Numbered from the stretch's first letter, positions 7,131 through 14,604 are shown. The stretch: DNA of 18,172 nucleotides from Candidatus Bathyarchaeota archaeon B26-1 (GCA_001593925.1 LUCD01000009.1:1-18172), one strand, 5' to 3'. Numbers and translations are program-made. The notes: a model not told the origin generated them from the letters alone.

Positions 7131-7910
7131 ATGTTGAGGCGTATACTTGAGATGGTCTCTAGGGGCGAACTCTCCGTTGACGAGGCTGAGAGGCGCCTAA
7201 GAGTCTTAGCGATCGAGGAGATAGGGGAGCTCGCCAAGATCGATGTTGGGCGGGAGCTGAGGAGGGGCGTACCTGAGATCATCCTCGCGGAGGGAAAAGA
7301 CCCTCAACTCCTCGCCGAGATCGCCCTCAAAATGTTGAGAAGGTCTGGAAGGGCCATAATCAGCCGGGTTGACTGGAGTCAGGTGGAGGCCCTCAGGGAG
7401 AAGGTTCCAGAGGACACCGCGATGGAAGTGGATGAGAGGGCTAGGATCGTAATCCTGCGGAGGAGAGGCCGAGAGAAGGCGAGAACGGGAGGGAGAGTTG
7501 GAATACTGGCAGCTGGCACCTCCGACATACTTGTAGCCGAAGAGGCTAGGATCATAGCTGAGGAGATGGGATGCGAGGTGACAACCGCCTACGACGTTGG
7601 GGCGGCAGGGCTCCATAGGCTCATCAAACCCCTAAAGGAGATGGTTGAGAAGGACGTGGACGTCCTCGTGGTGGTCGCCGGGAGGGAGGGAGCCCTACCA
7701 ACGGTCGTGGCTGGCATAGTCGACGTCCCGGTCATAGCTGTTCCAACCTCGATAGGATACGGCTTAGGGGAGAAGGGGGTAAGCGCTTTGATGGCTATGC
7801 TTCAGTCATGCTCCCTCGGCGTGGCAGTCGTCAACATAGACGGAGGGGTTGCGGCTGGAGCGACAGCCGCGTTGATAGCGAACCGGGTGGCAAAGTTCAG
7901 GGGTAGATGA
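7131..7910 (+). CDS. larB: LarB, nicotinate-AD carboxylase/hydrolase (AIR-carboxylase fold)
   Basis: Catalyses the first step of nickel-pincer nucleotide synthesis: carboxylation of nicotinic acid adenine dinucleotide and release of AMP. The C-terminal half is a PurE-like AIR-carboxylase domain: GRVGILAAGTSDILVAEEA, then VVAGREGALPTVVAG and VPTSIGYG, ending in VAVVNIDGGVAAGATAA. The N-terminal region has the ILEMVSRGELSVDEA helix typical of LarB. I choose the ATG at 7131 (259 residues), because that motif normally starts the protein and a purine-rich GGTGGAAGGG stretch lies just ahead; in-frame GTG codons at 7113 and 7116 would add up to six residues. It diverges from larC and the two are presumably co-regulated. 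Confidence 0.92.
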   Translation: MLRRILEMVSRGELSVDEAERRLRVLAIEEIGELAKIDVGRELRRGVPEIILAEGKDPQLLAEIALKMLRRSGRAIISRVDWSQVEALREKVPEDTAMEVDERARIVILRRRGREKARTGGRVGILAAGTSDILVAEEARIIAEEMGCEVTTAYDVGAAGLHRLIKPLKEMVEKDVDVLVVVAGREGALPTVVAGIVDVPVIAVPTSIGYGLGEKGVSALMAMLQSCSLGVAVVNIDGGVAAGATAALIANRVAKFRGR

Positions 7911-8019
7911 TCGGGGAGCCCTAACCCTCCGTTTGACACCCCTCGGAGCCGAACAACTTTTCTCCAAGTAGAGAATAGAGATTACATGTTGCGTTTAGGC
8001 TTCAGAGTGATGGTTCAGC

Positions 8020-9057
8020 TTGGGGGTTTACCTCACACCGATCGTGATAAAACGCGTCCTAACCCTGAGGAGCCTAGGAGGCAAGCTCTTAGCAGTAGAC
8101 GCCAACAACTACCTCTACCAGTTCCTCTCGTTAATCCGGATGCGCGACGGGTCGCCGCTGAGAGACTCGAGGGGGAACGTCACGTCGCATCTCGTTGGGC
8201 TTCTCCACCGCACGACACGCCTGATCTACGACTACAAGATAAGCCTCGTCTTCGTCTTCGACGGTGAGCCTCCGGAAATGAAGAGGAGAGAACTCGAGAG
8301 GAGGAGGAAGGCCAGAGAGAAGGCCCTCCAAGAGTGGAGGAAGGCTCTTGAGGAGGGAGACGTCGCCGCCGCCTTCTCCAAGGCGGTCATGACAAGCCGG
8401 TTGACGGAGCCTATGGTTGAGGACGCTAAACGGCTCTTGGAGCTCCTCGGAATCCCTTACGTCCAAGCCCCCGGTGAGGCGGAAGCCCAGAGCGCTTATA
8501 TGGCTATGCGTGGAGAAGTCTGGGCCGCGAGTAGCAAGGACTACGACTGCCTCCTCTTCGGCGCGCCGAGGCTCGTGAGGTTCCTGACGATAACCGGGAA
8601 GGAGTTTCTGCCGAGCAGGGGGGTAACCCGCCCCTTGAAGCCTGAACTCATCGACCTGCAGAGGTTCCTCTCCCACCACGGGATAACCCGCGAGCAACTC
8701 GTCGACTTGGCAATCCTCGTCGGAACGGACTTCAACGATGGTGTGAAGGGTATAGGCCCCAAGACCGCCCTCAAACTGATAAGGAAGCACGGAAGCCTAG
8801 AGAATCTTCCACCCGATCTTAGGGAGAGCCTCCCCAAAAACTACGAGGAGGTGAGGAGAATCTTCCTCCATCCGAAGGTAACATCGGAATACACGCTCCA
8901 TTATGGAGAGCTCAAGGAGGAAGCCCTCTACGAGTTCCTGTGTGGGGAGAGGGGTTTCTCCAAGAGGAGGGTTAAGACAGTAGTTGAGAAGATGAGGCGT
9001 TTCTACTCGTGGAGGAGGCAGAGGCGCCTGAAGGAGTGGCTCCCAGAAACCCGTTAA
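8020..9057 (+). CDS. fen: Flap endonuclease FEN-1
   Basis: Structure-specific 5'-flap nuclease of Okazaki-fragment maturation and repair. 345 residues from a TTG at 8020, chosen because it gives the MGV- N-terminus of the family, whose glycine 2 amine sits by the active site. Two-metal acidic residues are in place: D27 (VDANNYLY), D81 (VFDGEPP), E153 and E155 (PGEAEAQ), D174 and D176 (SKDYDCLLFG), and D237 (LVGTDFND). A helix-two-turn-helix GVKGIGPKTAL follows (241-251). The C-terminus has QRRLKEWL (334-341), fitting the PCNA-binding QxxLxx(aromatic)(aromatic/hydrophobic) motif. The residues after the initial MGV are unusual (YLTPIVIKR), but the length and all motifs are normal. Confidence 0.97.
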   Translation: MGVYLTPIVIKRVLTLRSLGGKLLAVDANNYLYQFLSLIRMRDGSPLRDSRGNVTSHLVGLLHRTTRLIYDYKISLVFVFDGEPPEMKRRELERRRKAREKALQEWRKALEEGDVAAAFSKAVMTSRLTEPMVEDAKRLLELLGIPYVQAPGEAEAQSAYMAMRGEVWAASSKDYDCLLFGAPRLVRFLTITGKEFLPSRGVTRPLKPELIDLQRFLSHHGITREQLVDLAILVGTDFNDGVKGIGPKTALKLIRKHGSLENLPPDLRESLPKNYEEVRRIFLHPKVTSEYTLHYGELKEEALYEFLCGERGFSKRRVKTVVEKMRRFYSWRRQRRLKEWLPETR

Positions 9058-9190
9058 ACCCAGACCTAAACTAAGCCAATGGACAAAACATGCCCTAAAC
9101 CCTTCTTGACGATTTTCCTTTAGAGCTTCAACGTTGATCCTAAACTGACAAATATGCGAGGATATTATCAGACTGTTGGAGGGATTGAGC

Positions 9191-10204
9191 GTGAGGTTGG
9201 GGATAGGCTTTACAGGTTCCCCCTTCTCCGTCGGGGAGATCGTGGAGTACGCCAAGATGTCCGAGCGGGCTGGGATAGACTCGCTCTGGGTGGCCGAGGA
9301 CTATTTTCTCCGAGACGCCGTCTCTATTCTGAGCTCCGTTGCTTTAAGCACCGAGAAGATTAAACTCGCCACGGGTATAATCAGCCCCTACGTCCGGAGC
9401 CCCGTCCTGATAGCCTTGACCACGGCCACCTTAGACGAAGCCTCTAAGGGCAGGATGATCCTCGGTTTAGGCACCGGAGCCTTCTCACCCATGGGGAAGA
9501 TGGGAATAACTTTCAAGAAGCCGTTAACCTTCATGAGGGAGAGCGTGGAGGTGATTAGGAGGCTCCTCGAAGGGGAGGAAGTGAACTTCCAAGGGGAGTT
9601 CCTAACGGTGAAGGGAGTGAAACTTGGGAGAAGCCCTTACTTCACGCTTCTAAGGCCGTTTAGGCCTGTGAGGAGGAGAATCCCGATATACTTGGCCGCG
9701 AAGGGGCCGAAGATGCTTCAATTAGCCGGGGAGATAGGGGACGGGGTGCTCTTAACGGCTGGGTGCTCAAGAGAGTACGTGAAGTACGCTGTGGAGAAGG
9801 TTAGAGCCGGAGCCGAGAAGGCTGGGAGAAGCCTTGAAGAGGTCGATGTCGCCTCTTACATCCTCTACTCACCCTACAGATTTGAGGACGTTAATTTGGC
9901 GTTGAAGGCTCTCATAACCCACATTATATCCCGCGCCTCCCCATCAGACCTGAAGAGAGACGGGATAAACGAGGATGAAAGCCTAAGGCTCAGGGAGACG
10001 CTTGAAAAGGAGGGCGTGAGAGAGTCCCTGAGGCTCCTAACGGAGGAGATGGCTGAGAAATACAGCGTCTTCGGAGACGTTGAGAGGTGCCGCGAGAAGG
10101 TTCTGGAGTATGTGGAGTCGGGGGTAACTCTGCCCATCCTTATGTCCTTCGATCGAGACATGCCCCGCGTCATCAGAACTCTCAGAGAACTCTCCGAAGA
10201 GTAG
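9191..10204 (+). CDS. Luciferase-fold (LLM) F420-dependent oxidoreductase
   Basis: A TIM-barrel flavin/F420 oxidoreductase of the bacterial-luciferase-like superfamily that also contains methylene-tetrahydromethanopterin reductase (Mer). About 337 residues from the GTG at 9191, chosen because GGAGG (9178-9182) lies at good spacing; TTG codons at 9176 and 9185 are in frame but less well placed. Seen: RLGIGFTGSP at the N-terminus; YAKMSERAGIDSLWVAEDYFLRDA; the conserved KIKLATGIISPYVRSP; RMILGLGTGA; and IPIYLAAKGPKMLQLAGEIGDGVLL, all typical of the family. The substrate cannot be read from sequence; Mer activity is possible, but many archaea carry several paralogues. It follows FEN-1 and converges with the TrmB-like gene. 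Confidence 0.88.
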   Translation: MRLGIGFTGSPFSVGEIVEYAKMSERAGIDSLWVAEDYFLRDAVSILSSVALSTEKIKLATGIISPYVRSPVLIALTTATLDEASKGRMILGLGTGAFSPMGKMGITFKKPLTFMRESVEVIRRLLEGEEVNFQGEFLTVKGVKLGRSPYFTLLRPFRPVRRRIPIYLAAKGPKMLQLAGEIGDGVLLTAGCSREYVKYAVEKVRAGAEKAGRSLEEVDVASYILYSPYRFEDVNLALKALITHIISRASPSDLKRDGINEDESLRLRETLEKEGVRESLRLLTEEMAEKYSVFGDVERCREKVLEYVESGVTLPILMSFDRDMPRVIRTLRELSEE

Positions 10205-10222
10205 CCGCTCAATTTTTGGCGG

Positions 10223-11005
10223 TTAGGGTTCCTCTCCGTATCGTTCCGCCGTCTCCCACAAGTTCCGGAAGTACTCCTTCGCGAACTTCACGAGGCCTGA
10301 ATGGTCGGACCATATCGTTAGGGACGGCTTCCCCCTCTCGCCTAAGACGAGGATGGCCTCCCTCCCGTCGGCTATCACGCCTCCCCCGAAGAGGTGGTCC
10401 CTCAACCTAACCTCCGCGAACCCCGAGAGAGCCCTTAAGACCGTTAGGTCCGCGTTCTTGGAGAGGAGGAGCATAACGTTTACCCCGGACTCGATCTTTC
10501 TCTCTAAGGTTGGGGCTACAGCCTTCATGAGGTTCCACGTCAATTGTGGAGCCGCCACCATGACCTCCTCCTTGACGCCTTCGAGGAGCTCTTTGATCTT
10601 GGCTATGGTCGCGTTCTCCCCTCTAAGTATCCATATGTCTGGCCTCTCCCGTATCTCCCTCCTCTCGTACAGCGGCTGAATCTCTTCTCTGATGGCCTTC
10701 TCCCAAGCCTTTATTTTCTCCTCCACCTTGAGCCGCGTCGCCTCTAAGGCTTCGGTTGGGGGTTTTGGGTAGTACCTTCTAGGCCGTTCGTCTTGCGTTT
10801 CGATCCACCCCTTCTTCTCTAGGGAGTTGAGGACTTCGTATATCTTTGAGTAGGGAACCTCGGAGTGTTCGCTTATCTGGCTCGCCGTCGCAACCCCGAG
10901 TTCTAGGAGGGAGAGGTATGCTTTAGCCTCGTATCCTCTGAGCCCCATCTCCCTCAAAGTGTTTATAACATCCTCGGACAAAGAGGAGTTTTCCTCCTTT
11001 TTCAC
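10223..11005 (-). CDS. TrmB-family transcriptional regulator
   Basis: 260 residues from a GTG at 11005. The N-terminal winged helix-turn-helix (about residues 20-80; YEAKAYLSLLELGVATASQI, then VPYSKIYEVLNSLEKKGWIE) matches the TrmB/Sugar-specific regulator family. A helical linker (about 85-125) leads into a C-terminal domain with EVMVAAPQLTWNL and a degraded phospholipase-D-like fold usual for TrmB effector domains; sugar is the known ligand for some members only. Its TATA box, CTTTATAAG, at 11029-11037 predicts an almost leaderless message. It is divergent from the Tes-like radical SAM gene with only 76 bases between starts, so control of that gene is a natural guess. Confidence 0.92.
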   Translation of the reverse strand: MKKEENSSLSEDVINTLREMGLRGYEAKAYLSLLELGVATASQISEHSEVPYSKIYEVLNSLEKKGWIETQDERPRRYYPKPPTEALEATRLKVEEKIKAWEKAIREEIQPLYERREIRERPDIWILRGENATIAKIKELLEGVKEEVMVAAPQLTWNLMKAVAPTLERKIESGVNVMLLLSKNADLTVLRALSGFAEVRLRDHLFGGGVIADGREAILVLGERGKPSLTIWSDHSGLVKFAKEYFRNLWETAERYGEEP

Positions 11006-11081
11006 CTTATGAAAGGTTTGGAAATCTTCTTATAAAGAATGGTGTAGATTTAGATATATTTACAACTCGTAGTGGTGGCAA
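11006..11081. promoter_or_regulatory. Divergent promoter region of the TrmB-like and Tes-like genes
   Basis: Holds CTTATAAAG (11029-11037), read on the minus strand as the TATA box of the regulator, and GATATATTTA (11053-11062), about 25 bases ahead of the radical SAM ATG. Both spacings predict leaderless or near-leaderless mRNAs. The two boxes are about 24 bases apart, so a regulator bound between them could affect both genes. I see no strong operator palindrome; CCTTATGAAAGG (11006-11017) is only a 4+4 inverted repeat. Confidence 0.5.
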
Positions 11082-12572
11082 ATGAGGTTCATAAAGGAGA
11101 CCCGAAGCATCTGCCCCGAATGCCTCAAGGTTCTGGACGCCAAAATCTTCGAGGAGGACGGCGTAGTCTACATCGAGAAGAAATGTCCAGAACACGGCTC
11201 TTTCCGGGATGTCTACTGGTCCGACTACGAGCAGTACATGCGAGTCTTGAAGTTCGAGTACGTTGGGGACGGGCTTGAGAACCCGAGAACGGAGAGGAAC
11301 CGTGGATGCCCATACGACTGCGGAATATGCCCGGAGCACAAGTCCCACACGGTCCTCGCCATAATCGACGTGACGAACAGGTGTAACCTCCGTTGCCCCA
11401 TCTGCTTCGCGACCGCCGGGACGACTGGCTACGTATACGAGCCCTCCAAGGATGAGGTACGTAGCATGCTCGTGAACCTCAGGAGCAACCTGCCGGTTCC
11501 AGCCACCGCCCTGCAGTTCTCAGGTGGAGAACCCACCATTAGGAAGGACCTCCCAGACCTCATAAGGATGGCTAAGGAGCTGGGCTTCGACCATGTGGAG
11601 GTCAACACGAATGGGCTGAGGCTTGCCCAGAGCGTCGACTACTGCCGGACACTGAGGGAGGCCGGGACCAGCACGATATACCTCCAGTTCGACGGGGTTA
11701 CCCCGGATGTATACAAGTTCACTAGGGGCGTAGACCTCGTCGACGTGAAGAGGAGGGTGATCGAGAACTGTAGGGAGGCCGGGATAGACAGCGTGGTCCT
11801 CGTCTGCACCTTGGTTAAGGGCGTGAACGACCATCAGCTCGGGGACATAATACGTTTCGCTGTTGAGAACTTCGATGTTGTCAGGTGCGTTAACGTTCAG
11901 CCGGTCTCCCTCTGCGGCCGGATACCTGAAGTGGAGAGGATGAAGATGCGGATCACGATCCCCGACTTCATGAGGCTCGTCGAGGAGCAGACGGACGGGA
12001 AGATAAAGGTCTCCGACTTCTACCCGGTCCCAACGGTTGTCCCGGTCTCTAAGGCGATTGGAGCCTTCAAGGGGAAACGTTACGTCGAGTTTACGGCTCA
12101 CCCCCACTGCGGCATGGCGACCTACGTCCTCGTGGAGGACGGCGAGATCGTTCCGATCACGAGGTACGCGAATGTCGAGGGCTTCATAAAGTCTATGGAG
12201 GGGGCTTACAGGGACTTCGAGGCTGGACGGAAGGCGAGGGCTAAGATGAGGCTTCTAGGGTCCCTCCGCCACATAAAGTTCAGTATGTTGAGGAAGTATA
12301 TCGGCCCCGTGTTGAGGCATGGGAGCTACAAGACCCTCGGAGACCTCCATAGGAAGATGCTGATGATCTCGGCGATGCACTTCATGGACCCGTACAACTT
12401 CGACTTGGAGAGGGTTCAGAGATGCGTCATCCACTACGCAGTCCCAGACGGGAGGATCATACCCTTCTGCACCATGAACTCCATCCACAGGGAGAAGATC
12501 GAGAAGGAGTTCGGCGTTCCCATAGAGGAGTGGAGGAAGAGGCGTAAAGCCGAGGTAGACGAGGTTGCCTAA
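11082..12572 (+). CDS. Radical SAM enzyme, tetraether lipid synthase (Tes)-like
   Basis: 496 residues of the COG1964/MJ0619 family. Characterised members join the phytanyl chain ends of archaeal diether lipids to give tetraethers (GDGT); related enzymes act on methanopterin precursors. Seen: an N-terminal CPEC (C11, C14) with CPEH (C35), likely a rubredoxin-like or iron site; GCPYDCGICPEH (C76, C80, C83), an auxiliary cluster; the radical SAM CNLRCPIC (C101, C105, C108); FSGGEPT, the SAM-binding GGE motif (148-150); and C-terminal cysteines C343, C448 and C463 that could hold a further cluster. Length and domain order fit Tes. It diverges from a TrmB-like regulator, and a polyprenol kinase-like gene lies about 1.4 kb downstream, consistent with a membrane-lipid role. 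The paralogue (tetraether synthase versus other COG1964 function) is not settled here. Confidence 0.85.
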   Translation: MRFIKETRSICPECLKVLDAKIFEEDGVVYIEKKCPEHGSFRDVYWSDYEQYMRVLKFEYVGDGLENPRTERNRGCPYDCGICPEHKSHTVLAIIDVTNRCNLRCPICFATAGTTGYVYEPSKDEVRSMLVNLRSNLPVPATALQFSGGEPTIRKDLPDLIRMAKELGFDHVEVNTNGLRLAQSVDYCRTLREAGTSTIYLQFDGVTPDVYKFTRGVDLVDVKRRVIENCREAGIDSVVLVCTLVKGVNDHQLGDIIRFAVENFDVVRCVNVQPVSLCGRIPEVERMKMRITIPDFMRLVEEQTDGKIKVSDFYPVPTVVPVSKAIGAFKGKRYVEFTAHPHCGMATYVLVEDGEIVPITRYANVEGFIKSMEGAYRDFEAGRKARAKMRLLGSLRHIKFSMLRKYIGPVLRHGSYKTLGDLHRKMLMISAMHFMDPYNFDLERVQRCVIHYAVPDGRIIPFCTMNSIHREKIEKEFGVPIEEWRKRRKAEVDEVA

Positions 12573-12583
12573 GCCGAGAAACC

Positions 12584-12590
12584 TATAAAT
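12584..12590 (+). promoter_or_regulatory. TATA box of the S25e operon
   Basis: TATAAAT lies 11 bases after the Tes-like stop and about 38 before the S25e ATG, giving a leader of about 10-15 bases. It shows the ribosomal gene has its own promoter and does not depend only on read-through. Confidence 0.55.
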
Positions 12591-12624
12591 CTCATTGGGA
12601 AACCTTAATGTAACGGTGCGAGTC

Positions 12625-12945
12625 ATGGGCGGGAAGAAGAGGAAGAGCCTGACCCAGATGGAGAAGGCGCAGAGGAGGCTTGAAAGGAAGAAGGCGATGA
12701 GAGAGTCTAGGATGAGGGAGCTCCAAAAGAAGGGCTCATCTAGGATCATAGCTCCAGACATCAAGAGTAAGAGCGTGCTGGAAGAGATTCGGAAGATGAA
12801 GGTTCTCACCCCATACACTGTTGCTTCCCGCTTCAACCTCCGCCTAAGCGTGGCGAAGGATATGCTGGAGGAGCTGCACCGGCGGGGAGTCGTCACCTAC
12901 GTCTCCGGGAGCAGAAACCTGAAGATATATACGCCTGCGGGTTAG
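12625..12945 (+). CDS. rps25e: Small ribosomal subunit protein eS25 (S25e)
   Basis: 106 residues from the ATG at 12625 (MGGKKRKSLTQMEKAQRR), the usual archaeal S25e N-terminus; an in-frame upstream ATG at 12608 is not part of the family sequence. The basic helical N-terminal third is followed by the winged-helix domain, with VLTPYTVASRFNLRLSVAKDMLEELHRRGVV, which is diagnostic. S25e is found in TACK/Asgard archaea and eukaryotes and is missing from most Euryarchaeota, so it helps place the organism. It has its own TATA box and a GGTG element about 7-10 bases ahead of the start. Confidence 0.95.
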   Translation: MGGKKRKSLTQMEKAQRRLERKKAMRESRMRELQKKGSSRIIAPDIKSKSVLEEIRKMKVLTPYTVASRFNLRLSVAKDMLEELHRRGVVTYVSGSRNLKIYTPAG

Positions 12946-12986
12946 GGGCAGACTCTGCCAAGTCAAGATGGATAGATGGTTCAGTT

Positions 12987-13463
12987 ATGGATTTCCCGAA
13001 GAGAGTATACACTCAAGACGAGGTTCGTAGAGCAAGGTCCCTTATAGAGCGCGGATACCGCCACAGGCTCCGCGTGGTTGGGAGTCCAGAGTTCAGGTCT
13101 AAAGTTAAGGAAGCCCTTAAACTCATAAAGAGGGCTGGGCGATACGATTTTCTCAGGAGAAACATAAGGGCGATCGTGGAGATAGATGGTCTCAGCCAGC
13201 TCAGGGAGGCTGAAGCCTCAATATGGATGAACCGGTACGCGGTTGAGGACCCTCTCGAGGCGGCTGGATTCATAATTCAGAAGGCTTGGCAGATGGATGC
13301 TTACTTGAAGGGCGTGATCTATTACGGCCACCTTGGGGAGACGGCGGCCGTGAATGCACGCTTAAATTTCCTTAAAGAGTTGAAGGCTAAGAGCCGCGAC
13401 CCCAAGGTTCGGGAGGAGTGCGAGAGGAGGCTGAGGCTCTGGGAGGAGAGCAGGTTGCTCTAA
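12987..13463 (+). CDS. Unknown helical protein downstream of S25e
   Basis: 158 residues, not recognised. It starts 41 bases after the S25e stop with no clear TATA box between, so the two are probably co-transcribed. The protein is strongly helical and basic, with a middle segment AIVEIDGLSQLREAEASIWMN and a later AWQMDAYLKGVIYYGHLGE. Around residues 135-158 a charged coil ends the protein. No cysteine pair, P-loop or transmembrane segment is visible. Linkage to a ribosomal gene hints at a translation or RNA role, but nothing in the sequence shows one. Confidence 0.75.
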   Translation: MDFPKRVYTQDEVRRARSLIERGYRHRLRVVGSPEFRSKVKEALKLIKRAGRYDFLRRNIRAIVEIDGLSQLREAEASIWMNRYAVEDPLEAAGFIIQKAWQMDAYLKGVIYYGHLGETAAVNARLNFLKELKAKSRDPKVREECERRLRLWEESRLL

Positions 13464-13467
13464 CCTC

Positions 13468-13848
13468 TCACTCCAGCCTCTCCACAAGTATCTTCGTCCC
13501 GTTCTTTACCTTCTCGAAGAGTTTTAGGTTCTCGGTTATCCTCCCAACCGGGTTTACTGCGCTGTAGGGCTTCATGTCTCCGTAGAAGATGCAGAGGGCG
13601 CTCCCCATAGGCCAGTACGCCACCGTCCCCTTCTCGACGGAGGTCTTCGACTTCTCTTCCCCGCACCTTACAGGTATCTGGAAGTAGACCTCCATGCCCC
13701 AAGTTGCCGCCCTCCCCTCTAGGGGCATGGCCCTAACGATGGAGTCGACGGTTCTCGGGGCTAAGTAGCGTATGAACTCGCCTTCGGCTACACCTAAACC
13801 TTCAACCGTGAACTTTACGGGTATACGTGAGACGGTTCCTTCAGCCAT
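13468..13848 (-). CDS. Cyclophilin-like fold protein (TM1367-type)
   Basis: 126 residues from the ATG at 13848. It belongs to the small cyclophilin-like beta-barrel family (PF04126 type, typically ~120-130 residues). Visible family features are the PVKFTVEGLGVAEGEFIRYLAPRTVDSIV N-terminal strand-helix, the central ATWGMEVYFQIPV, and GTVAYWPMGSALCIFYG near residues 74-90. The cyclophilin prolyl isomerase active-site residues are not obvious, so an isomerase role is not implied. It converges with the preceding unknown gene (4 bases between stops) and shares a palindromic TATA box with the divergent polyprenol kinase-like gene. Confidence 0.8.
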   Translation of the reverse strand: MAEGTVSRIPVKFTVEGLGVAEGEFIRYLAPRTVDSIVRAMPLEGRAATWGMEVYFQIPVRCGEEKSKTSVEKGTVAYWPMGSALCIFYGDMKPYSAVNPVGRITENLKLFEKVKNGTKILVERLE

Positions 13849-13900
13849 CTCTCAGCCACAACCCCTTTTAGAGTATCGTCAGCCTCCCTAAAAAACAAAT

Positions 13901-13909
13901 CTTATAAAG
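13901..13909. promoter_or_regulatory. Shared palindromic TATA box, CTTATAAAG
   Basis: This 9-mer lies between two divergent starts (13848 and 13963) and reads as a TATA box on both strands. The minus-strand start site would lie near 13879 and the plus-strand one near 13931. The identical 9-mer also serves the TrmB-like gene at 11029-11037. Sharing one box for two directions is inferred from position only. Confidence 0.45.
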
Positions 13910-13935
13910 GGCCTTTTCGGATATACTTGCTACGC

Positions 13936-13956
13936 TCACCCGGTTGGAGCCGGTGA
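13936..13956 (+). promoter_or_regulatory. Hairpin covering the GGTGAT ribosome-binding site
   Basis: TCACC (13936-13940) can pair with GGTGA (13952-13956), extended by GG (13942-13943) with CC (13950-13951) across a bulged C. The right arm is the ribosome-binding site GGTGAT, which lies five bases before the GTG start of the polyprenol kinase-like gene. If transcription begins near 13931, the stem would hide this site. Confidence 0.35.
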
Positions 13957-13962
13957 TTCTCA

Positions 13963-14604
13963 GTGATCGAAGAGGTGATCTACGCTTCCATCCTACTCCT
14001 CTGGGTCATAGTCCTAGTGAAGGTCTTGACGAAGAGGATATACGACCGTTACGTGAATAAGGGAGCCGACGGGGAGGTAATGGCCTACTACAACAGGAAG
14101 ATAATCCACATCTTGGCGGGCGGAGTCGTCTCGATCCTCACGCCCTTCATCTTCAGAAACCCCTTCATCGTCCTAGCGTTCTCCCTAATCCTGGCGGTTT
14201 TCAGCCTCATACCCTACAGGGTTGGGAGGCTGAGTTACTGGTATCAGGTCTCCGGGAACATCTTCGACGTCCACTTCTGTTTGATGTGGGGTCTCGTGAT
14301 GTTTCTAAGCAAGTTCCTGCTTGACGACTGGTGGCTCGGGGTTGTTCCAGCCCTCTTCATGAGCGTAGGCGACGCCGTGACCGGGATAGTTAGGAACGCC
14401 TTCTTCAGGAAGAGGACGAAGAGCTGGTGGGGGAACCTCGCCATGCTCCTGACATGCCTCCCGATAGGGGCGCTTCTAGGCCTCAAAGGAGTGGTCTCAG
14501 CCCTCGCCGTGAGCCTCATAGAACGTTACGAGTATAAGTGGATAGACGACAACATAACTGTCCCCCTACTTTCCTTCTTCATCCTCTCAGCCTTCAGCAT
14601 TTAG
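13963..14604 (+). CDS. Polyprenol/dolichol kinase-like integral membrane protein
   Basis: 213 residues from a GTG at 13963; the frame is closed by TGA at 13954-13956, so this is the first possible start, and GGTGAT precedes it. Several hydrophobic segments span nearly the whole protein (e.g. 5-23, 45-70, 105-123, 127-140, 155-180, 195-212), starting with N-terminal YASILLLWVIVLVKVL. RKIIHILAGG (43-52) and SVGDAVTGIVRNAF followed by KSWWGNLAM match the CTP-dependent dolichol/phytol kinase and CDP-archaeol-synthase-like superfamily. It would phosphorylate a polyprenol-type lipid in the cytoplasmic membrane, for glycan carriers or lipid salvage. The substrate is not determinable. The proximity to the Tes-like enzyme is notable. 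Confidence 0.75.
   Translation: MIEEVIYASILLLWVIVLVKVLTKRIYDRYVNKGADGEVMAYYNRKIIHILAGGVVSILTPFIFRNPFIVLAFSLILAVFSLIPYRVGRLSYWYQVSGNIFDVHFCLMWGLVMFLSKFLLDDWWLGVVPALFMSVGDAVTGIVRNAFFRKRTKSWWGNLAMLLTCLPIGALLGLKGVVSALAVSLIERYEYKWIDDNITVPLLSFFILSAFSI

Noticed and set aside
7055..7282. Upstream extension of larC to an ATG at 7282
   Set aside because: The extra 76 residues are low-complexity, overlap larB and come before the conserved LarC N-terminus.
7911..8019. Possible terminator or small RNA between larB and FEN-1
   Set aside because: Only a 5-pair CTCCG/CGGAG stem with a long loop was found, with no T-tract; too weak to call.
8131..8790. Long minus-strand open frame opposite FEN-1
   Set aside because: It lies antisense to a gene with all FEN-1 catalytic motifs; the translation is low-complexity and unrecognisable, as expected for a GC-rich shadow frame.
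11520..12107. 195-codon minus-strand frame opposite the Tes-like gene
   Set aside because: Shadow of the radical SAM gene; no ribosome-binding site and no recognisable domain.
12255..12896. 213-codon minus-strand frame across the Tes-like end and S25e
   Set aside because: Spans two well-supported plus-strand genes and their promoter; its hydrophobic-looking sequence comes from the reverse of basic codons.
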